Source: Novosphingobium arvoryzae
GTDB taxonomy: Bacteria; Pseudomonadota; Alphaproteobacteria; Sphingomonadales; Sphingomonadaceae
Assembly (NCBI RefSeq): GCF_014652615.1
Contig: NZ_BMZD01000001.1
Coordinates: forward strand, 598,380-662,379
Direction of reading: 5' to 3'
DNA: 64,000 nt
Shown one piece after another: positions 14,089-22,289 of this stretch (its first letter is position 1; each line of letters opens with the position of its first letter). Made by a program: the position numbers and the translations under genes. A model generated the notes under the pieces. The model was given only the letters and a program-made list of their open reading frames with translations, was not told the DNA's origin and made no database searches.

Positions 14089-15338
14089 ACGATGAAGCGC
14101 CGTCAGCTGGGCGCGGCCTGACCGCGCCGGGGCGGGCGCTGGCGCCGTTCCGGTTTCCGGCGTTCCGCGCGCTGTGGACGGCCAACCTGGCTTCCAACCT
14201 GGGGTCGATGGTGCAATCGACCGGGGCAGCCTGGCTGATGACCGACCTGACGCAGTCGCACCAGCTGATCGCGCTGGTCCAGGCCAGCACCACCATTCCG
14301 ATCCTGCTGCTAGCGGTCTTTGCCGGGGCGATTGCCGACAACCACGACCGGCGCAAGGTGATGCTGGCGGCGCAGGGCATCATGCTGGTGGCATCGGCCG
14401 CGCTGGCGCTGATGACCTGGGCCGGGGCCATCGGTCCGCTGACCCTGCTGGCGTTCACGCTGACCGTCGGGGCGGGCACCGCGCTCAACGGTCCGGCCTG
14501 GCAGGCCTCGGTCCGGTTGCAGGTGGGGCCGGGCGATTTGCCGCAGGCGATCTCGATCAACACGATCGCGTTCAATCTGGCGCGTAGCGTCGGCCCGGCG
14601 CTGGGCGGGCTGCTGATCGCCCTGACCGGCCCGGCGCTGGCATTCGCGCTCAACGCGCTGTCCTATCTGGCGCTGATCGTGGTCTTGCTGCGCTGGCGGC
14701 CCGATGCGCCGCCGCCGCAGCGCCAGCCGATGCTGGCTTCGATCTGCACCGGCATCGCGTTTTGCGCCGGCTCCAGCCCGGTGCGGCGGATCTTGCTGCG
14801 CGGCATGACCTTTGGCCTGGGGGCGGCGGGCTTTCACGCCTTGTTGCCGGTGATCGTGCGCGAGCGCGTTCACGGGACAGAGGTGGATTACGGCTTGCTG
14901 CTGGGCGCGTTCGGGGTCGGCTCGATCCTGACCGCGCTGTGGATCGCCCCCGCGCGGCGGCGGCTGGGCAGCGAAACCGTGGTCAGCATGGCGGCGCTGA
15001 TCTTTGCGGCGATGATGGTGCCGCTGGCCAGTGCCACCACGCTGGCGCCCCTGCTGGCCAGCGCGCTGGTCGCGGGCGGGGCCTGGGTGGCGACGTTCAC
15101 CACGCTCAACGTCGCGATGCAGCTGCGTTCGCCTGAAACGATCCTCGGGCGCTGTCTGGCGATCTATCAGGCGGTGACGTTCGGCGGGCTGGCGCTGGGC
15201 GCTTATGCGCTGGGGCTGATGGCGGACCTGACGGGCGTGCCCACTGCCATCCACGGCGCGGCCGCGTTTCTGGCGTTCAGCCTGCCGGTCATGCGCTGGC
15301 TGGCCCCGATGCCCGCGCGCGAGGAAGGACGGATTTGA
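14085..15338 (+). CDS. MFS transporter (EntS-like)
   Basis: The 417-residue protein has about twelve hydrophobic helices and the motif DNHDRRKVMLA between helices 2 and 3 (the major facilitator loop signature). The N-terminal LAPFRFPAFRALWTANLASNLGSMVQSTGAAWLM is typical of the DUF894/EntS group, which exports siderophores or other small molecules. The GTG start overlaps the preceding DUF2141 stop, so the hydroxylase, DUF2141 and MFS genes form one operon. The substrate is unknown. Confidence 0.88.
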   Translation: MNDEAPSAGRGLTAPGRALAPFRFPAFRALWTANLASNLGSMVQSTGAAWLMTDLTQSHQLIALVQASTTIPILLLAVFAGAIADNHDRRKVMLAAQGIMLVASAALALMTWAGAIGPLTLLAFTLTVGAGTALNGPAWQASVRLQVGPGDLPQAISINTIAFNLARSVGPALGGLLIALTGPALAFALNALSYLALIVVLLRWRPDAPPPQRQPMLASICTGIAFCAGSSPVRRILLRGMTFGLGAAGFHALLPVIVRERVHGTEVDYGLLLGAFGVGSILTALWIAPARRRLGSETVVSMAALIFAAMMVPLASATTLAPLLASALVAGGAWVATFTTLNVAMQLRSPETILGRCLAIYQAVTFGGLALGAYALGLMADLTGVPTAIHGAAAFLAFSLPVMRWLAPMPAREEGRI

Positions 15339-15463
15339 GGCGGGATGGCGCCATGACGTCACGTTGCCGCGACTTTGCGGATATCGTCGGCGCAACTTAA
15401 CGGTTCGTTTACCATGTCGCGCCAAAAGGGTTCCTGAGACAGGGACTTGGCGGGGAAAGCCAC

Positions 15464-16918
15464 ATGGACACGTATCGGGGCAGTTTCATGGATCGCGGCG
15501 CGGATGACGCGCCGGCGTACGATTACGCCGATGACGAAGACGGCCACGAAGTACCGCCCAGCCCGGTCGGGCAGGACGAGCGCCGCATGCAGGTGCGGGC
15601 CTACAACCACTGGGCCAGCCTGCTCGACAACCGCAATTTTCCCTCGATCGAGGATCTCGATCCGGCAGCACTGCCTGATTTCGGGCCGTACAGCGTGCTG
15701 CTGGACTTCACCGGGGGGATCGAGAATCCCTCGATCCAGTACCTGGGCGACAAGCTGGCCGATGAGTGCGGGACCGAGGGCGACATCCAGACCCTGGAGG
15801 ACGTGCCCAGCCGCTCGCTGCTGTCGCGGATTACCGACCACTACATGCAGATCATCGCCAATCAGGCGCCGATCGGGTTCGAAGCGGAATTCGTCAACCA
15901 GCGCGAATCGACGATTCTCTATCGCGGCATCCTGCTGCCGTTCTCCAGCGACGATGACACCATCGACTTCATCTATGGCGTGATCAACTGGAAGGAACTG
16001 GCCGATCAGCGCACCACCGATGCGCTGCTGCAGGAAATCGACCAGGCGCTGGAGCCGCAATCGCACCGTACGCCCGATGCCCTGACCGACTGGGCCGATG
16101 GACCGGCCGATCTGGTCGCGACCGGCAGCAGCCATGACGACTGGGACGATGGCGACGACGTTCTGGACCTGGCCGATTTCGCGCCGTCCGCTCCGGGCGG
16201 GCTGAGCCTGCCGTCGCCCGCCTTTGGCAGTGAAGACCTGGCGATGCCGGGCTTCCCGCTGGACGACGATGCGCTGGTCCTGTCCGAAGCCCTGCCAGAG
16301 CCTGACGCGGCGGACATGGAACTGGCCGATTGGCTGGCGTCCGCCCGTGAACTGGCCGAAGCTGCGCGTGGTTCCGAAGACCGCACCCGCAGCGCGCTCT
16401 ATGCCGCGATTGGCCGGGCCTATGATTTCTCGCTGGCCGCTGTCGAAGCCCCGGCGCAGTTCGATGAACTGGTGACCGAATCGGGCCTGACCGTGCAGGA
16501 TCGTGCGCCGATGACACCGGTGGTGAAGCTGGTGTTCGGGGCGGATTACGACAAGACGCGCCTGACCGAATATGCCTCCGCGCTCAGCCATGCCCACCGC
16601 ATCGGCCTGCCGCGCGGCACGCTCTCGCGCTTCCTGTCCGAAGCACCCGGCGGCCTGAAGGGCGTGGTGAACGAAGAGCGCCGGCTGAAGCGCGAGGAAA
16701 GCGGCAAGGAAGCCGCCGCCCGCGAAACCCCGCGTGAAGCGCTGGCCCGCAAGCTGCGCAAGATCGAACCGCAAAGCTTTGCCGACATCGCGCCGGAAGG
16801 CAGCGAATTTACCCTGCTGATCGCCCGCCGGATGCCCGATGGCACCGTGGTGCTGGTTGGCGAAGTGCCCGACGACGTGCCGCTGCTGGAACGCGCCGCG
16901 CGCAAGCTGGTCGGCTGA
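15464..16918 (+). CDS. PAS-domain protein with long acidic linker
   Basis: The 484-residue protein has a PAS-like N-terminal domain (residues about 45-185: RAYNHWASLLDNRNFPSIEDLDP..YSVLLDFTGG..ILYRGILLPFSSDDDTIDFIYGVINWKE). A very acidic low-complexity linker (residues 195-290, rich in Asp, Ala and Leu) and a helical C-terminal half follow. No kinase, cyclase or DNA-binding domain is visible. Similar PAS proteins appear in sphingomonads. It may be a sensor scaffold. It is a monocistronic gene. Confidence 0.7.
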   Translation: MDTYRGSFMDRGADDAPAYDYADDEDGHEVPPSPVGQDERRMQVRAYNHWASLLDNRNFPSIEDLDPAALPDFGPYSVLLDFTGGIENPSIQYLGDKLADECGTEGDIQTLEDVPSRSLLSRITDHYMQIIANQAPIGFEAEFVNQRESTILYRGILLPFSSDDDTIDFIYGVINWKELADQRTTDALLQEIDQALEPQSHRTPDALTDWADGPADLVATGSSHDDWDDGDDVLDLADFAPSAPGGLSLPSPAFGSEDLAMPGFPLDDDALVLSEALPEPDAADMELADWLASARELAEAARGSEDRTRSALYAAIGRAYDFSLAAVEAPAQFDELVTESGLTVQDRAPMTPVVKLVFGADYDKTRLTEYASALSHAHRIGLPRGTLSRFLSEAPGGLKGVVNEERRLKREESGKEAAARETPREALARKLRKIEPQSFADIAPEGSEFTLLIARRMPDGTVVLVGEVPDDVPLLERAARKLVG

Positions 16919-17000
16919 ACCCATACCCTGGCGAGAGGGGACCGGCAGGGCGTCATGCTTGGGCATGGCGCCCTGTTGCTTTGCGGGTTAGGTAGCGGGG

Positions 17001-17951
17001 ATGAACGCAACTTCTGACCGCGGGCGGATTGGCTGGATGGGCTGGACCCTCATTATTCTGGCACTGGTGGCAGCCGCGCTGTTCGGCGCCTGGCGCTATG
17101 CGATGGCAACCAATGCGGTGGCGCTGCTTGACGGGGCCGACTGGGTGCTGGGCGGCACGGCCGGGACGGTCGTGGCGGCGGCTGAGGTGCCGACCGGTCC
17201 GCATCCTGCCCAGCGGCTGGAAGTGATCGCGCCGGACCAGCCCGGACCCCACCCGGTGGTGGTGTTCATTCACGGCGGCGGGTGGCACAGCGGGATTCCG
17301 GGCGATTATCACTTTGTCGGTCGCACGCTGGCGCGCGCTGGCTACCTGGTGGTGCTGCCGGGTTACCGGCTGGGCGCGGATGGGCGCTATCCCGCGATGC
17401 TGGAAGACAGCGCCGCGGCCGTGCGCTGGACCATGGACAACGCCGCGCGGCTGGGCGGCGATCCGGGCCGGGTGTTCTTGATGGGACACTCCGCCGGAGC
17501 CTACAACGCGGTAATGTTGGGCCTGGAACAGCAATGGCTGGACCGGCAGGGCGTGCCCAACGGCTTTGTGAAGGGGGTGATCGGCCTGTCCGGGCCGTAT
17601 GATTTCGCGCCGTTCACTACCGACTCGGCGGTCGCCGCGTTCGGCCATGTGGCCGACCCGGCGCAGACCCAGCCGGTCCGCTTTGCCCGCGCCGGCGCCC
17701 CGCCGATGCTGCTCCTGACCGGGGACGAGGACGTCACGGTCAAGCCGCGCAATTCCATCGCGCTGGCCAAGGCGCTGACCGCCGCTGGCGCGCCGACCCA
17801 GGCGGTCGTGCTGAAGGGAGTGGACCATGCCGGAACGGTGATGAAACTGGCCCATCCGTTCCGCCGCGATGCGCGTGTGCTGGATGCGGCGCTGGCGTTC
17901 CTGGCGGCGCAGGGGGCGCCTTCAGCGGCGGTTCAGGCTGGGTCGCGATAG
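17001..17951 (+). CDS. Alpha/beta-hydrolase, esterase/lipase family
   Basis: The 316-residue protein has an N-terminal membrane anchor (residues 10-30), then the oxyanion motif HGGGWHSG, the nucleophile elbow GHSAGAYNAV, an acidic residue in TGDEDVTV and a late His in LKGVDHAGTV. This is the pattern of the hormone-sensitive-lipase/BD-FAE-like carboxylesterases. The anchor suggests a periplasmic enzyme held at the inner membrane. The substrate is unknown. It stands 8 bases before the M48 protease gene on the same strand. Confidence 0.88.
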   Translation: MNATSDRGRIGWMGWTLIILALVAAALFGAWRYAMATNAVALLDGADWVLGGTAGTVVAAAEVPTGPHPAQRLEVIAPDQPGPHPVVVFIHGGGWHSGIPGDYHFVGRTLARAGYLVVLPGYRLGADGRYPAMLEDSAAAVRWTMDNAARLGGDPGRVFLMGHSAGAYNAVMLGLEQQWLDRQGVPNGFVKGVIGLSGPYDFAPFTTDSAVAAFGHVADPAQTQPVRFARAGAPPMLLLTGDEDVTVKPRNSIALAKALTAAGAPTQAVVLKGVDHAGTVMKLAHPFRRDARVLDAALAFLAAQGAPSAAVQAGSR

Positions 17952-17959
17952 GTTCCCTG

Positions 17960-19324
17960 ATGCGCGCTGTCTCTCGATTGCTGGCCCACCTGGGGGCCGT
18001 ACTGGCCCTGCTGGTGCTGGCTGCACAGCCGGTCGCGGCCCAATCGATCCTGCGCGACGCGGAAACCGAAGCCCTGTTCCGCGACATGTCCGCCCCCCTG
18101 ATCGCGGCGGCCGGGCTGGACCCCAACAATGTCGACGTGGTGCTGATCAACGATCCTTCGCTCAACGCTTTCGTTGCGGGTGGGCAGGCGATCTACCTGC
18201 ACAGCGGCCTGATCAACGAAGCGCAGTCGGTGGGGGAAGTGCAGGGCGTGATTGCCCACGAACTCGGCCATATCACCGGCGGCCACGTAATCAGCGACGG
18301 TGGCGGCAAGGCGGCGCAGGGCATCTCGATCATGTCGCTGCTGCTGGGTGCGGCGGCGGCGGCAGCCGGGGCAGGCGAAGCGGCCATGGGCGTGATCATG
18401 GCCGGTCAGCAGGCCGCGCTGGGCAAGTATCTGGCATTCAACCGCAGCCAGGAAGCCAGCGCCGACGCCGCCGGGGCGCAGTACCTGTCGAAGGCCGGAA
18501 TATCCGGCAAGGGGTCCATCGCGTTCTTCAAGAAGCTCCAGAACATGGAGTATCGCTATGGCTACTCGCGCACCTACGACAACGAGTTCTACCGCACCCA
18601 CCCGATGACGTCGGACCGCATCGCGACCTTGCAGGACACTTACGAACAGGATCCGGCCTACAACAAACCCTACGATCCGGAACTTGAAGCCCGGTTCCAG
18701 CGGGTAAAGGCAAAGCTGTCCGGCTATGTTTCCGAACCGCAGCAGACCTTGCGGGCGTGGCCGGCCACGATGTCGGGCATTCCCGCCCGCTATGCCCGCG
18801 CCTATGCCTATCACAAGGACGCCCACGTCGATAAAGCGCTGGCCGAGGCCGACGCGCTGCTCGCCAAGGCGCCGGACGATCCCTATTTCCTCGAACTGAA
18901 AGGGCAGATCCTGCTGGAATCGGGCCGCCCGCACGAAGCGCTGGAGCCGCTGCGCCGCGCGACCGAGAAGACCCAGAACCAGCCGCTGATCGCCACCACG
19001 TTCGGCCACGCCCTGATCGCGACCGAGGACCCGGCCAACTTCAAGGAGGCCGAGCGCGTGCTGAAGGCCGCCGTCGCGCGGGACCGGCGCAATCCCTTCG
19101 CGTGGTACCAGCTGGGCGTGGTCTATGCCGCCAACGGCGATACCGCCCGCGCGCGTCTGGCCAGTGCCGAGCAGCAGGTGATGAGCTGGCAGTTCCCGCA
19201 GGCGCTGCGCAGCGCCGAGGCGGCCGAGGCGGCCCTGCCCAAGGGCTCGCCCGACTGGATCCGCGCGCAGGACATTGCCATGCAGGCCCGCGCGGCGATT
19301 GAACAGCAGCGCAAACGCAAGTAG
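17960..19324 (+). CDS. M48 metalloprotease with TPR domain (BepA-like)
   Basis: The 454-residue protein has a signal peptide (cleavage near AAQS), the zinc-protease motif HELGHITGGH and the third ligand in EASADAAGAQYL. The C-terminal half has tetratricopeptide-like helices (residues about 270-440). BepA-type proteins act in the periplasm on assembly and turnover of outer-membrane proteins. It is probably co-transcribed with the esterase and the DsbA-like gene that starts 11 bases after its stop. Confidence 0.92.
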   Translation: MRAVSRLLAHLGAVLALLVLAAQPVAAQSILRDAETEALFRDMSAPLIAAAGLDPNNVDVVLINDPSLNAFVAGGQAIYLHSGLINEAQSVGEVQGVIAHELGHITGGHVISDGGGKAAQGISIMSLLLGAAAAAAGAGEAAMGVIMAGQQAALGKYLAFNRSQEASADAAGAQYLSKAGISGKGSIAFFKKLQNMEYRYGYSRTYDNEFYRTHPMTSDRIATLQDTYEQDPAYNKPYDPELEARFQRVKAKLSGYVSEPQQTLRAWPATMSGIPARYARAYAYHKDAHVDKALAEADALLAKAPDDPYFLELKGQILLESGRPHEALEPLRRATEKTQNQPLIATTFGHALIATEDPANFKEAERVLKAAVARDRRNPFAWYQLGVVYAANGDTARARLASAEQQVMSWQFPQALRSAEAAEAALPKGSPDWIRAQDIAMQARAAIEQQRKRK

Positions 19325-19335
19325 CGCTGTCCGTC

Positions 19336-20049
19336 ATGACTGAAAGCAAAGCCAGATCGATCCTGTTCGCACTCGCCGGACTGATTCTCCTCATCGTCGG
19401 GGCCATCGGCGGCTGGCTGTTCGAATCCAACCGCACGGAAGAAGCGGTCAAGCGCACGATCCTGGAAAATCCGGAAATCCTGCCGCAGGCCATGCAGGAA
19501 CTGCAGCGCCGCGAGGCGGAAAAGCAGCTGACCAGCGTGGGCGGCAAACTGTTCGAGCCGTTCCCCGGATCAGTGCTGGGCAACCCGCAGGGCACGGTGA
19601 CTCTGGTGGAGTTCACCGACTTTGCCTGCACCTTCTGCCGGTCCAGCGTGGCTGACGTGGATGCGCTGATCAAGGAGTTCCCGCAGCTGAAGGTGGTGGT
19701 GCGGCATCTGCCGATCCTCTCGCCGCAAAGCGCGGATGCGGCCAAGTGGGGGCTTGCCGCGGCCGAGCAGGGCCGCTTTGCGCAGTTCCATCACGCGATG
19801 TTCGCGGCCGGTCGGCCCAGCGCCGAAACGATCGCCGCCGCCGCGCAGACCGCCGGGCTGGACCTGGAGCGGGCCCGCAAGTTCCTGGCCGACCCGCTGG
19901 TGAACGCAGAGCTGAGCGGCAACCTCGATTATGCCCGCTCGCTGGGGATCGACGGCACGCCCAGCTGGGTGGTCGGCGACCAGCTGATGACCGGCGCGGT
20001 CGGGCGCGAGGCGCTGGCCAAGGCCATTCGCGAGGCCGAGCAATCCTGA
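19336..20049 (+). CDS. DsbA-family thiol-disulfide oxidoreductase
   Basis: The 237-residue protein has an N-terminal membrane anchor (LFALAGLILLIVGAIGGWLF) and a thioredoxin fold with the active site CTFC in EFTDFACTFCRSS. The cis-Pro loop appears as GTPSWVVGD. This matches the Com1/DsbA group of periplasmic oxidoreductases. The location just behind the M48 protease suggests a shared role in periplasmic protein folding and quality control. Confidence 0.92.
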   Translation: MTESKARSILFALAGLILLIVGAIGGWLFESNRTEEAVKRTILENPEILPQAMQELQRREAEKQLTSVGGKLFEPFPGSVLGNPQGTVTLVEFTDFACTFCRSSVADVDALIKEFPQLKVVVRHLPILSPQSADAAKWGLAAAEQGRFAQFHHAMFAAGRPSAETIAAAAQTAGLDLERARKFLADPLVNAELSGNLDYARSLGIDGTPSWVVGDQLMTGAVGREALAKAIREAEQS

Positions 20050-20108
20050 TCCTTATCGGCCCTGCAAACCGGTGGCTTGGCCACGCGGTTTTCTGCTAGA
20101 ACGCGTCT

Positions 20109-21269
20109 ATGGCCGTCCTGCCCTTTCGCCCGACCCCGTTCTTCGCCAACAAGAACCGCGCGTTCTGGCGCTTGCAGGCGCTGGGCTGGGGCGGGGCGAT
20201 GCTGCTGCGCGCGATGTCGGGGCTGGCCAACGGGCTGTCGCTCTCGTTCCTGGTGCTGGTGCTGATCTCCACGCTGACCGGGTTCTCGATCACGCTGATC
20301 CTGTCGGTGATCTACCGCCAGCTGATTACTCGCCGCCCGCTGATCACCTGGGGCGTGACGGCGCTGATGCTGCCGTTCGCGGTGGCGCTCTATGCCTTCA
20401 TCGACGCCTGGGTGAACGAGCTCTATTACGGCGACGCGACGGTCGGCTTCGCGCAGCGGTTCATCGGCCTGTTCTACCTCGATGCGACGCTGCTGGGGGC
20501 GTGGTCGGCGCTGTACTATGCGATCAACTTCTTCCTCCAGATCGAGGAGCAGAACGACCAGCTGATCCAGCTGGAGAACCAGGCCACCCAGGCCCAGCTG
20601 GCGATGCTGCGCTATCAGCTGAACCCGCATTTCCTGTTCAACACGCTGAACTCGATCTCGACGCTGGTGCTCTTGAAACAGACCGAGCCGGCCAACGCGA
20701 TGCTCAGCCGCCTGTCCTCGTTCCTGCGCTATACCCTGGTGAACGAGCCGACCGGGCGGGTCACCGTGGCGCAGGAAGTGGACACGCTGAAGCTCTACCT
20801 CGATATCGAGCGGATGCGGTTCGAGGAGCGGCTGCGCACCAGTTTCCGGATCGATCCGGTGACCGAGCAGGCGCTGCTGCCCTCGCTGCTGCTGCAACCC
20901 CTGGTGGAGAACGCGATCAAGTACGCGGTCAGCACGCAGGAGGCCGGGGCCGAGATCACGATTTCGGCGCAACTCGTCGGCCAGAACCTTCGTATCGTCG
21001 TCTCGGACACGGGTCCGGGATTGCAAATGAGCGCGGCCAGCAACAGGTTGAGCGGCGTGACCTTTGATGGCGGCGAACCTGTATCGACTGGCGTGGGCCT
21101 CGCGAACATTCGTGACCGGCTGGCCCAGGCTTATGGCGAGAACCATCGCTTCGAAACGATGGAGCCGCCGGAAGGCGGGTTTGCCGTGCTGATCGAGCTG
21201 CCTTTCGAACGCCGCGAAACCGCGCCCGCCGCCCTGCCAGAGCAGCGGCGCGCCGGGATCGCGGGCTGA
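20109..21269 (+). CDS. LytS/YehU-type sensor histidine kinase
   Basis: The 386-residue protein has four to six membrane segments (residues 25-150), a short coiled coil and the His_kinase motif LRYQLNPHFLFNTLNSIS with the phosphorylated His. An ATPase domain follows (PLVENAIKYAV, SDTGPG, GVGLANIRDRL). It pairs with the LytTR regulator that starts 47 bases downstream. Such pairs often control cell-surface or alginate-type genes. The signal is unknown. Confidence 0.93.
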   Translation: MAVLPFRPTPFFANKNRAFWRLQALGWGGAMLLRAMSGLANGLSLSFLVLVLISTLTGFSITLILSVIYRQLITRRPLITWGVTALMLPFAVALYAFIDAWVNELYYGDATVGFAQRFIGLFYLDATLLGAWSALYYAINFFLQIEEQNDQLIQLENQATQAQLAMLRYQLNPHFLFNTLNSISTLVLLKQTEPANAMLSRLSSFLRYTLVNEPTGRVTVAQEVDTLKLYLDIERMRFEERLRTSFRIDPVTEQALLPSLLLQPLVENAIKYAVSTQEAGAEITISAQLVGQNLRIVVSDTGPGLQMSAASNRLSGVTFDGGEPVSTGVGLANIRDRLAQAYGENHRFETMEPPEGGFAVLIELPFERRETAPAALPEQRRAGIAG

Positions 21270-21316
21270 TACTTCCCACGCCGCACATCGGGCGGCGGAC
21301 AGGACCTGGAAATGCC

Positions 21317-22111
21317 ATGACCATTCGCACGATCATCGTCGACGACGAAAAGCTTGCCATTCAGGGGCTGATGCTCCGGCTGGAAAAATTCCCCGACGTG
21401 GAGATCATCGACACCTGCTCCAACGGGCGCGAGGCGATCCGCAAGATCAAGACGGAGAAGCCCGACCTGGTGTTCCTCGACATCCAGATGCCGGGGTTTG
21501 ACGGGTTCAGCGTGGTCAAGGGCGTGATGGAGATCGAACCGCCGCTGATCGTGTTCGTCACCGCCTATCAGGAACACGCCGTCCGCGCGTTCGAGGCGAA
21601 CGCCGTCAACTACCTGATGAAGCCGGTGGACGAGGACAAGCTGGCCGACACGCTGGAACGCGTCCGCACCCGCCTGGCGGAAAAGCGCTCGGCCGAGGAA
21701 GCCGAAAAGCTCAAGACCGTGCTGGCCGAAGTCGCCCCCGACGCGATCGAGGCGATGCCCGACGATGGCGAAGGCACCGCCCGCTATGAAAAGCTGATCA
21801 ACATCAAGGATCGCGGCCAGATCTTCCGGGTCGATGTGGATTCGATCGAGCGGATCGAGGCGGCGGGCGATTACATGTGCATCTACACCGCCGACAACAG
21901 CCTGATCCTGCGCGAAACGATGAAGGACCTGGAACGCCGGCTGGACCCGCGCGTGTTCCAGCGCGTCCACCGCAGCTGGATCGTCAACCTCAACCAGGTC
22001 CGCCAGGTCAAACCGCACACCAACGGCGAGTGTTTCCTGATCCTGGAATCCGGGGCGGATGTGAAAGTGTCGCGCAGCTATCGTGATGTGGTGGCGCGGT
22101 TCGTGCATTGA
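21317..22111 (+). CDS. LytTR-family response regulator
   Basis: The 264-residue protein has a receiver domain (IVDDEKLAIQGL, phospho-acceptor Asp in VFLDIQMPG, Lys in NYLMKPVDED) and a C-terminal LytTR DNA-binding domain (residues about 155-260: LINIKDRGQIFRVDVDSIERIEAAGDYMCIYT..VHRSWIVNLNQV). It is the partner of the kinase before it (AlgR/LytR type). It lies before a segment of different composition. Confidence 0.95.
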   Translation: MTIRTIIVDDEKLAIQGLMLRLEKFPDVEIIDTCSNGREAIRKIKTEKPDLVFLDIQMPGFDGFSVVKGVMEIEPPLIVFVTAYQEHAVRAFEANAVNYLMKPVDEDKLADTLERVRTRLAEKRSAEEAEKLKTVLAEVAPDAIEAMPDDGEGTARYEKLINIKDRGQIFRVDVDSIERIEAAGDYMCIYTADNSLILRETMKDLERRLDPRVFQRVHRSWIVNLNQVRQVKPHTNGECFLILESGADVKVSRSYRDVVARFVH

Positions 22112-22289
22112 GTTGGCTTGGCGGGGGAGTGCTGGGTTCGAAGGCCGAATATCAGCTTCACCTTGGAGAAAATTCAGGATCAGCAGAATCTTGAATCGAA
22201 AGTAATTTTCCCTAAAGCCTCTTCCCCCTTTGCAACATCACGTTACTATTTGTGATAGTGCTTGCAGGACGTTGAGGGGAGGAAAGTGA

